In this document: piece after piece, positions 8,857 to 15,613 of the stretch
Numbering within the stretch: position 1 is the stretch's first letter
Layout of the letters: each line of letters starts with the position of its first letter
NCBI RefSeq assembly: GCF_014297445.1
Contig: NZ_JACORU010000009.1
Location: 168,156 to 232,155 of the forward strand
DNA length: 64,000 bases
DNA from: Ramlibacter albus
GTDB taxonomy: Bacteria; Pseudomonadota; Gammaproteobacteria; Burkholderiales; Burkholderiaceae_C
Direction: 5' to 3'
Program-made: the position numbers and the translations under genes
The notes under the pieces: model-generated
What the model saw: only the letters and a program-made list of their open reading frames with translations
The model's database searches: none
Told to the model about the DNA's origin: nothing

Positions 8857-9228
8857 ATGCGGTTGATGATCGTCGACGACTCCAACATGATCCGCTCGCG
8901 CATCTCGCGGGTGGTGCAGAACGGCGGGCTGGCGAACATCTCGCTCGTCGGCCTCGCCCGCAACGGCGCCGAGGCGCTGCGCATCGCGAAGTCCACCCTG
9001 CCCGACGTGGTGACCATGGACCTGACTATGCCCGAGATGGACGGCATCCAGTGCATCGCCGAGCTGCTCAAGGCGCTGCCCAAGACCAACATCCTGGTGG
9101 TGAGCGCCCTCTCGGACAAATCGACCGCCATCCAGGCCCTGCGGCTGGGCGCGCGGGGTTTCGTGGCCAAGCCGTTCTCGGACGACGAGCTCAAGCTGGC
9201 CCTGCTGGACGTGATGGAGGCCCGGTAA
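8857..9228 (+). CDS. CheY-like single-domain response regulator
   Basis: 123 residues, a receiver domain only: acidic pair D7/D8, phospho-acceptor D55 (VVTMDLTMPEMDG), S83 (VVSAL) and K105 (VAKPF). It has no output domain, so it acts by protein contact as CheY does. GAGGAGA gives a strong ribosome site. It lies 11 bases after the CheA-like kinase and 3 bases before the CheX-like gene, which makes a phosphorelay of sensor kinase, messenger and phosphatase likely. Confidence 0.9.
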   Translation: MRLMIVDDSNMIRSRISRVVQNGGLANISLVGLARNGAEALRIAKSTLPDVVTMDLTMPEMDGIQCIAELLKALPKTNILVVSALSDKSTAIQALRLGARGFVAKPFSDDELKLALLDVMEAR

Positions 9229-9231
9229 GCC

Positions 9232-9687
9232 ATGGACACGCTCAACCCCGAAGAGCTGAAGTTCTTCGTCGAATCCGTGCGGCACTACTTCAAGGTGCTG
9301 TCCAAGCAGGAGCCCGCCATCACGTCGGCCTACCTGGCCACCAGCGACCTGGACGGTTTCGAATTCAACGGCATCGTCACGTTCTCGGGCAGCTACAACG
9401 GGCATGTCATCGTCTCGATGCCGCCGCAGCTGCTCAAGGAACTGCTGCTCCTGCAAGGCGAGACCGACCTGTCGGAGAACAACCTGCTGGACGCCGTGGG
9501 CGAGATCGCCAACACGCTGGGCGGCAACGCACGCAAGAGCCTGGGCTCCGCACTGCAGATCTCGGTGCCGATGAAGCTGCAGGGCGCGTCGGGCATCAAG
9601 GCGCGCGTACGCAAACACCCGTACGTGATCACGCTGAAATGGAACCACCAGCCCGCGCTGGTTTGCATCGACATGTCGAAGCGCTGA
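9232..9687 (+). CDS. CheX-like chemotaxis phosphatase
   Basis: 151 residues with the CheC/CheX/FliY phosphatase signature E91-x-x-N94 in NNLLDAVGEIANTLGGN; in known members this helix pair inserts the acid-amide residues into the CheY active site to remove phosphate. Only one ExxN helix is present, as in CheX. The strands around it (GIVTFSGSYNGHVIVSM, ISVPMKL) fit the fold. It starts 3 bases after the CheY-like gene, so the two are translationally coupled. It probably resets that CheY. No flagellar or Mcp genes are nearby. Confidence 0.85.
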   Translation: MDTLNPEELKFFVESVRHYFKVLSKQEPAITSAYLATSDLDGFEFNGIVTFSGSYNGHVIVSMPPQLLKELLLLQGETDLSENNLLDAVGEIANTLGGNARKSLGSALQISVPMKLQGASGIKARVRKHPYVITLKWNHQPALVCIDMSKR

Positions 9688-9701
9688 AAAGGGGCGTGCG
9701 C

Positions 9702-9717
9702 TGGCACGCTTCTCGCA
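9702..9717 (+). promoter_or_regulatory. Candidate sigma-54 promoter of the NarK-type porter
   Basis: TGGCACG-N4-TCGCA matches the -24/-12 consensus except T to C in the TTGC box; GG and GC spacing is exact. The predicted start is near 9728, leaving a leader of about 34 bases with AAAGGA before the ATG. It lies between the CheX stop and narK, which would let narK be transcribed apart from the sensor module. Confidence 0.6.
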
Positions 9718-9761
9718 GTTCCTGTGCGAACCAACGCACCAGCATCGCAAAGGACTGCACC

Positions 9762-11057
9762 ATGGCGGGTTTCCGCACCTTTCTGAACTCGGGCCACGCA
9801 CCGACATTGTTCGCGGCCTTCCTCTACTTCGATTTCTGCTTCGCGGTGTGGGTCCTCAATGGTGCGATGGCACCATTCATCAGCGAGGCCTACCAGCTCA
9901 CCGCCGCGCAGAAGGGCTTCATGATCTCCGTGCCCATCCTCGCGGGGGCGTTGATGCGCTTCCCGCTGGGCATCCTGGCGCAGTACATCGGGCGCAAGAA
10001 CGCCGCGCTGGTGGAGATGGGGATGATCGTCGCGGCACTCGCGTACGGCTTCTTCTTCATCAGCTCGTACGACCACGTGCTGGCCATGGGCGTGCTGCTC
10101 GGCATCGCGGGCGCGAGCTTCGGCGTCGCGCTGTCGCTGGGCTCCGGCTGGTTCCCGCCGCGCTACAAGGGCCTCGCCATGGGCATTGCCGGCGCGGGCA
10201 ACTCGGGCACCGTGCTCGCCGTGCTTTTCGCGCCGCCGCTGGCGCAGGCCTACGGCTGGCAGACGGTGTACGGGCTGGCCGGCATCTGCATGCTGCTGCC
10301 CATCGCCGTGATGATCTTCTTCGCGAAGGAACCGCCGGACGTCGAGCACCAGACCTTCCGCGAGCACATCGCCTGCCTGTTCGAGAAGGACGGCTGGGCG
10401 TTCAGCCTCATCTACGTGGTGACGTTCGGTGGCTTCATCGGGCTCGCCAGCTTCCTGCCCACCTACTTCCACGACCAGTTCCGCGTGACGAAGGTCGAAG
10501 CCGGCCAGCTGACCATGCTCGCGGCACTGATGGGCTCGGCCATCCGAGTGGTGGGCGGCTACATTTCGGACCGCGTCGGCGGCATCAACACGCTCACAGG
10601 TGTGTTGTCGGTCGTGGCCGTGACGCTGGTGCTGTGCGGCGCCTCCGGCCAGTCGCTCACCGTGACCACCCTGCTATTCATGCTCTGCTTCGCGGCGCTC
10701 GGCGCGGGCAACGGCGCGCTGTTCCAGCTCGTGCCGCTGCGCTGGCCGCTCGCGACCGCGGTCGCGGGTTCGATGATCGGCGAAGTCGGCGCGCTCGGCG
10801 GCGGTTTCCTGCCCAACGCGATGGGGCTGTCCAAGCAGTACACGGGCACGTACTTCTGGGGCTTCGTGGCTTTCGCGATGCTGGCCGTCGCCATGCTCGT
10901 GATGCTGCGCGTGATGCAGATCCGCTGGACGCGCACCTGGGCCGAAAAGGGCGGCCGCGCACGGCCGGCGCGCGTCGCGTCGAACAACGCGCAGCCTGCA
11001 GCTACTTCGGCAAAAACAGCAGCCAGTAAACCAGCAGTACGTTCAGCAGGACGCTGA
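9762..11057 (+). CDS. narK: NarK-type nitrate/nitrite MFS transporter
   Basis: A 431-residue, 12-helix major facilitator of the nitrate/nitrite porter family. The family glycine-rich motifs are visible in helix 5 (GLAMGIAGAGNSGTVLA) and helix 11 (MIGEVGALGGGFLP), and the loop 2-3 MFS motif appears as GILAQYIGRKNAALV. Start ATG 9762 has AAAGGA seven bases before it. A basic Ala/Lys tail of about 35 residues follows the last helix; its final 56 bases overlap the end of the opposite-strand kinase gene. It adds secondary nitrate uptake (or nitrite exchange) to the NrtABC system. It could equally be named nasA. Confidence 0.93.
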   Translation: MAGFRTFLNSGHAPTLFAAFLYFDFCFAVWVLNGAMAPFISEAYQLTAAQKGFMISVPILAGALMRFPLGILAQYIGRKNAALVEMGMIVAALAYGFFFISSYDHVLAMGVLLGIAGASFGVALSLGSGWFPPRYKGLAMGIAGAGNSGTVLAVLFAPPLAQAYGWQTVYGLAGICMLLPIAVMIFFAKEPPDVEHQTFREHIACLFEKDGWAFSLIYVVTFGGFIGLASFLPTYFHDQFRVTKVEAGQLTMLAALMGSAIRVVGGYISDRVGGINTLTGVLSVVAVTLVLCGASGQSLTVTTLLFMLCFAALGAGNGALFQLVPLRWPLATAVAGSMIGEVGALGGGFLPNAMGLSKQYTGTYFWGFVAFAMLAVAMLVMLRVMQIRWTRTWAEKGGRARPARVASNNAQPAATSAKTAASKPAVRSAGR

Positions 11058-12711
11058 CCGCCAGCGCGATCTTCCACAGCGCCGTCGGGTCGCGCCGCAC
11101 CAGCGGCGTGGGCGGCGGCGCGGTGAGCGGCCTCGACGCGCCGCGCTCCAGCGCCAGCAGGAACTCCTCGGCCGTCTCGAAGCGCTGCTTCTTGTCGCGC
11201 GAGACGGCCTTCAGCGCGATGTGGTCCAGCCAGATCGGCACTTGCGGGTTGTGGCGGCTGGGCGGCACCGGGTCGCGCCAGTAGCGGCCGGCCTGGTAAG
11301 GCAACACTTCTCCATAGGGCAGCTTGCCACGCGCGAGCAGCTGGTAGAGCGTGACGCCGAGCGCGAACAAGTCGCTCTGCGCATCGGGTGGCTCGGGGTC
11401 GGGCTCGTTCCACTGCTCCGGGTTCATGTAGCTGGGTGTGCCCGCGTGCAGCAGTCGCGCAGCTTCCGGCTCTCGGCCGGAGAGCGCGACACCCAGGTCG
11501 AGCAGGCGCAGCACGCCGTCTTCGCCCTGGTGCAGGTTGGCGGGCTTCACGTCGCGGTGGATCACGCCCTGGCGGTGCAGGCGGCCGAGCGCGCGAGCGA
11601 CCTGCGTCGCGGCGCTCACGACCTGCGCGACACCCATCGGCTGGCGCCGGTCCAGCAGCTGCTGCAGCGTCTCGCCGGCATGCCAGTCGTAGACCAGGTA
11701 GAAGGCGCTCGCCTGGGGCGTCTCGTGCAGGGCGACGAGGTTCTCGCGCGCGCGGCTCGTGCGCATGCGCGCGGCCAGCCAGGCCTCGTGCGCGAGCATC
11801 GCGCGCTCCTGCGCATCGTGGGCGCGGCTGGGGTGCAGCGCCTTCAAGGCATGCAGCTTGCGCGTCGTTGCGTCCCGCACCTGGTACAGCAGGTTGATGC
11901 CGTTGTCCGCGACGAGCGCCGTCACCGTGTAGCCGTCGATCGCATCGCCGACCTTCAGCTTGGGCGGCACCGGCAGTTGCTGCGCGCCGCGTTCCAGGTC
12001 CTGCAGGCCCGCATCGTCCACGCCGAGCACGCGCACCACCATGGCGGTGGCGTTGTCGCGCGAGCCGGCAGCCAGCGCGGCATCCACCAACGCCTGCGAC
12101 GCGGCCTGCGCGGTTTCCTCGGGCAGCACGCCGAACTTCTTCGCGGGCAGCACGCGATGCACGCCGTCGGACACCAGCACGAAGACATCGCCGACCTGCA
12201 TCTCGCCCTGGCTGTAGTCGACCACCAGCCGCTCCTCCGCACCCACCGCCCGCAGCAGCGCGCTGCGCAGGTCCGGATGGTCCATCGCATGGTCGTGCGT
12301 GAGCTGGGTGACCTCGTCGCCGCGGACGAGGTAGGCGCGCGTATCCCCCACGTGCGCCAGCGAATAGCCATGCCCGCGAAGCACCAGGGCGGTGAGCGTG
12401 GTGAGCCCGCAGGCCGGGTGGCGGCGGTGGTTCAGCGCCGCCAGCCACGAGTTCTGCGCCGCAATGATGCGGTCCAGGGCCACGGTGGTGTCCCAGGTTT
12501 CGGGCGTGCCGAAGTAGTCGCGCACCAGGCTGGTCACCGTGGTCTGCGCGGCCTCGCGGCCGTGGCCGCCGGTGCTCACACCGTCGGCGATGGCCGCGAT
12601 GGCACCCATCGCGGCCTGCCCCGCTTCGGGGAGCATCGCGGCGGCAAAGTCCTCGTTCACGTCCTTGGTGCCCGCGAGCGAGGTGAAGCCGATGTCCAGT
12701 TCGAACGCCAT
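11002..12711 (-). CDS. Bifunctional PP2C phosphatase / Ser-Thr protein kinase
   Basis: 569 residues. The N-terminal PP2C domain (about 1-240) has its metal-binding acids in KDVNEDF, AIADGVSTGG, VSDGVHR and SRDNATAM. A Hanks-type kinase (about 255-525) follows with lysine in HALKAL, catalytic HRDVKPANL, DLG in place of DFG, and GTPSYMNPEQ before the P+1 site. Its glycine loop is degenerate (ALVADNGINL). One membrane helix near the C-terminus (ALAVSVLLNVLLVYWLLF) anchors it with both domains cytoplasmic. It lies antisense between narK and nirB. Its target is unknown; control of nitrate uptake or reduction is inferred from position only. Confidence 0.9.
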   Translation of the reverse strand: MAFELDIGFTSLAGTKDVNEDFAAAMLPEAGQAAMGAIAAIADGVSTGGHGREAAQTTVTSLVRDYFGTPETWDTTVALDRIIAAQNSWLAALNHRRHPACGLTTLTALVLRGHGYSLAHVGDTRAYLVRGDEVTQLTHDHAMDHPDLRSALLRAVGAEERLVVDYSQGEMQVGDVFVLVSDGVHRVLPAKKFGVLPEETAQAASQALVDAALAAGSRDNATAMVVRVLGVDDAGLQDLERGAQQLPVPPKLKVGDAIDGYTVTALVADNGINLLYQVRDATTRKLHALKALHPSRAHDAQERAMLAHEAWLAARMRTSRARENLVALHETPQASAFYLVYDWHAGETLQQLLDRRQPMGVAQVVSAATQVARALGRLHRQGVIHRDVKPANLHQGEDGVLRLLDLGVALSGREPEAARLLHAGTPSYMNPEQWNEPDPEPPDAQSDLFALGVTLYQLLARGKLPYGEVLPYQAGRYWRDPVPPSRHNPQVPIWLDHIALKAVSRDKKQRFETAEEFLLALERGASRPLTAPPPTPLVRRDPTALWKIALAVSVLLNVLLVYWLLFLPK

Positions 12712-12767
12712 GCACCACTCTACGCAAGAGCCATGCCCAAAGTGGTGCGCGAACGGGAGGAGGCGAC

Positions 12768-12783
12768 TGGCACGTACCTTGCA
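12768..12783 (+). promoter_or_regulatory. Sigma-54 promoter of nirB-nirD-nasC
   Basis: TGGCACGTACCTTGCA is a perfect match to the -24/-12 consensus. The expected start, about 12 bases after the GC, falls at 12793-12795, so the nirB ATG (12795) would be at or next to the first base of the mRNA. It lies in the 83-base gap between the divergent PP2C/kinase and nirB. Confidence 0.82.
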
Positions 12784-12794
12784 CCGACACCGCC

Positions 12795-15236
12795 ATGAAG
12801 AAATCCAAACTGGTCATGGTCGGCAACGGGATGGCGGGCGTGCGCACCATCGAAGAGTTGCTCAAGATCCAGCCCGAGCTCTACGACATCACGGTGTTCG
12901 GCGCGGAGCCGCACCCCAACTACAACCGGATCCTGCTGTCACCTGTGCTGGCTGGGGAACAGACGCTCGACGAGATCGTCCTGAACTCCTGGGAGTGGTA
13001 CGAAGAGAACAACATCAAGCTGCACGCCGGCAAGAAGGTGGTCGAGATCGACCGCGTGCGCCGAATCGTGCGCGCGGAGGACGGCACGGTCGAAGGCTAC
13101 GACCGCCTGCTCGTCTGCACCGGCTCCAATCCCTTCATCCTGCCGGTGCCTGGCAAGGACCTGCAAGGCGTGATCGCCTACCGCGACATCGCGGACACCA
13201 ACGCAATGATCGAGGCGGCCGGCAAGTACAAGAAGGCTGTCGTCATCGGCGGCGGCCTGCTGGGGCTGGAAGCGGCCAACGGCCTGAAGCTGCGCGGCAT
13301 GGACGTGACCGTGGTGCACGTCATGCCGTGGCTGATGGAGCGGCAGCTGGACGACACCGCCGGCAAGATGCTGCAGAAGTCGCTGGAAGACCGCGGCCTG
13401 AAGTTCATGATCGGCGCGCACACGCAGGAGCTGGTGGGCAACGCAGAAGGCCGCGTCAGCAAGATCAGGTTCAAGGACGGCACCGAGCTCGACACCGACC
13501 TCGTGGTGATGGCCGTCGGCATCCGCCCCAACACCGAGCTGGCCGAGAAAGCCCGCCTGCACTGCAACCGCGGCATCGTCGTCAACGACACGATGCAGAC
13601 CGTGACCGATGCGCGCATCTACGCCGTGGGCGAGTGCGCGGCGCACCGCGGCATCGCTTATGGCCTGGTGGCACCGCTGTTCGAGCAGGCCAAGGTCGCC
13701 GCCAACCACCTCGCGCAGTTCGGCATCGGCCGCTACACGGGCTCGCTCACGTCCACGAAGCTCAAGGTCACCGGCATCGACCTTTTCTCCGCCGGCGAGT
13801 TCATGGGCGGCGAGGGGACCGAGGAGATCGTGATGAGCGACCCCTTCGGTGGCGTGTACAAGAAGCTCGTCATCAAGGGCGACAAGCTGGTCGGCGCGTG
13901 CCTGTACGGCGACACGGTGGACGGCAGCTGGTACTTCAAGCTGCTGCGCGACGGCCGCAGCATCAACGACATCCGCGACAAGCTGATGTTCGGCGAGTCC
14001 AACATCGGCGACACCGGCCACCAGGGCCACAACAAGGCCGCCGCGATGGCGGACGCCGACGAGGTCTGCGGCTGCAACGGCGTGACCAAGGGCACGATCT
14101 GCAAGGCGATCAAGGAGAAGGGCCTCTTCACGCTCGACGAGGTGAAGAAGTGCACCAAGGCCAGCGCGTCGTGCGGCTCCTGCACGGGCCTGGTCGAGCA
14201 GATCCTGATGTTCACCGCCGGCGGCGACTACTCCGCCGCGCCGAAGAAGAAGGCGGTGTGCGGCTGCACCGACCACAGCCACCAGGACGTGCGCGACGCG
14301 ATCAAGCACAACAAGCTGCTGTCGATCTCCGAGACCATGAAGTTCCTGGAGTGGCGCACGCCCAACGGCTGCGCGACGTGCAGGCCCGCGATCAACTACT
14401 ACCTGATCTCCACCTGGCCGAAGGAGGCGAAGGACGACCCGCAGTCGCGCTACATCAACGAGCGCAGCCACGCGAACATCCAGAAGGACGGCACCTACTC
14501 CGTCATCCCGCGCATGTGGGGCGGCGAGACCACGGCCGACGAGCTGCGCCGCATTGCCGACGCGGTGGACAAGTACAAGATCCCGACGGTCAAGGTCACG
14601 GGCGGCCAGCGCATCGACCTGCTGGGCGTGAAGAAGGAAGACCTGCAGAACGTGTGGAAGGACATAGGCATGCCTTCGGGCCATGCCTATGCCAAGGCGC
14701 TGCGCACGGTGAAGACCTGCGTGGGCAGCGAATGGTGCCGCTTCGGCACGCAGGACAGCACGCAGATGGGCAAGGACCTGGAGCGGGCGCTCTGGCGCAT
14801 GTACGCGCCGCACAAGGTGAAGCTGGCCGTGTCCGGCTGCCCGCGCAACTGCGCCGAGGCCGGCATCAAGGACGTGGGCGTGATCGGCGTGGACTCCGGC
14901 TGGGAGATCTACGTGGCCGGCAACGGCGGCATCAAGACCGAGGTGGCCGAGTTCCTGGTGAAGGTGAAGACCTCGCAGGAGGTGCTCGAATACAGCGGCG
15001 CCTTCCTGCAGCTCTATCGCGAGGAGGGCTGGTACCTCGAGCGCACCTGCCACTACGTCGGCCGAGTGGGCCTGGACTACGTGAAGAAGAAGATCGTCGA
15101 AGACGCCGCGCTTCGCAAGCAGCTGTGGGAGCGCCTGCAGTTCAGCCTGGACGGCGAGCCCGACCCGTGGTTCGAGTTCGACAAGGCCAAGGTCGACGTC
15201 AAGCAGTTCGAGAAGATCGAGGTGGCAAAGGTATGA
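12795..15236 (+). CDS. nirB: Assimilatory nitrite reductase [NAD(P)H], large subunit
   Basis: 813 residues; reduces nitrite to ammonium with NAD(P)H in the cytoplasm. In order: FAD/NAD-binding Rossmann module (VGNGMAGVRTIEELL, VIGGGLLGLEAANGL), a BFD-like [2Fe-2S] region (VCGCNGVTKGTIC ... CGSCTG, plus a second set CGCTDH ... CATCRP), then the sulfite/nitrite-reductase half with the siroheme-[4Fe-4S] cysteines C642, C648 (CVGSEWC), C682 and C686 (CPRNC). Length is typical. No ribosome site precedes the ATG, in keeping with a leaderless transcript from the promoter at 12768. It overlaps nirD by ATGA. Confidence 0.97.
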   Translation: MKKSKLVMVGNGMAGVRTIEELLKIQPELYDITVFGAEPHPNYNRILLSPVLAGEQTLDEIVLNSWEWYEENNIKLHAGKKVVEIDRVRRIVRAEDGTVEGYDRLLVCTGSNPFILPVPGKDLQGVIAYRDIADTNAMIEAAGKYKKAVVIGGGLLGLEAANGLKLRGMDVTVVHVMPWLMERQLDDTAGKMLQKSLEDRGLKFMIGAHTQELVGNAEGRVSKIRFKDGTELDTDLVVMAVGIRPNTELAEKARLHCNRGIVVNDTMQTVTDARIYAVGECAAHRGIAYGLVAPLFEQAKVAANHLAQFGIGRYTGSLTSTKLKVTGIDLFSAGEFMGGEGTEEIVMSDPFGGVYKKLVIKGDKLVGACLYGDTVDGSWYFKLLRDGRSINDIRDKLMFGESNIGDTGHQGHNKAAAMADADEVCGCNGVTKGTICKAIKEKGLFTLDEVKKCTKASASCGSCTGLVEQILMFTAGGDYSAAPKKKAVCGCTDHSHQDVRDAIKHNKLLSISETMKFLEWRTPNGCATCRPAINYYLISTWPKEAKDDPQSRYINERSHANIQKDGTYSVIPRMWGGETTADELRRIADAVDKYKIPTVKVTGGQRIDLLGVKKEDLQNVWKDIGMPSGHAYAKALRTVKTCVGSEWCRFGTQDSTQMGKDLERALWRMYAPHKVKLAVSGCPRNCAEAGIKDVGVIGVDSGWEIYVAGNGGIKTEVAEFLVKVKTSQEVLEYSGAFLQLYREEGWYLERTCHYVGRVGLDYVKKKIVEDAALRKQLWERLQFSLDGEPDPWFEFDKAKVDVKQFEKIEVAKV

Positions 15237-15613
15237 ACATGGGCGATTGGAAGCTGGTTTGCCGCGTCGAGGACATCCCCGTGCTCGGTTCCCGCCGTGT
15301 CGGACGGCCCAACGGCATGGACGTGGCGGTGTTCCGCAACGACCAGGACCAGGTCTTCGCGCTGCTGGACCGCTGCCCGCACAAGGGCGGGCCGCTGTCG
15401 CAGGGCATCGTGTTCGGCACCAGCGTGGCCTGCCCGCTGCACAACTGGACGATCGGCCTCGACGACGGCTGCGCGAAGCAGCCGGACGAAGGCTGCACGC
15501 CGAAGTTCAGCGTGAAGGTCGAGGACGGCGCGGTGTACCTGAACGCCGTGGAACTTGCGAGCCAAGCGCTCGACGCGGTCAAGCCGATCGCGGGGCCGCA
15601 ACGCCGTCCATGA
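15233..15613 (+). CDS. nirD: Nitrite reductase small subunit, Rieske-type
   Basis: 126 residues, the partner of NirB. It keeps the Rieske [2Fe-2S] ligands CPHKGG (about residue 46) and CPLHNW (about 66), which many NirD proteins have lost. The start at 15233 overlaps the nirB stop by ATGA; ATG 15239 is an alternative that shortens it by two residues. Its stop overlaps the nasC start in the same way, so all three genes are translationally coupled. Confidence 0.95.
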   Translation: MNMGDWKLVCRVEDIPVLGSRRVGRPNGMDVAVFRNDQDQVFALLDRCPHKGGPLSQGIVFGTSVACPLHNWTIGLDDGCAKQPDEGCTPKFSVKVEDGAVYLNAVELASQALDAVKPIAGPQRRP

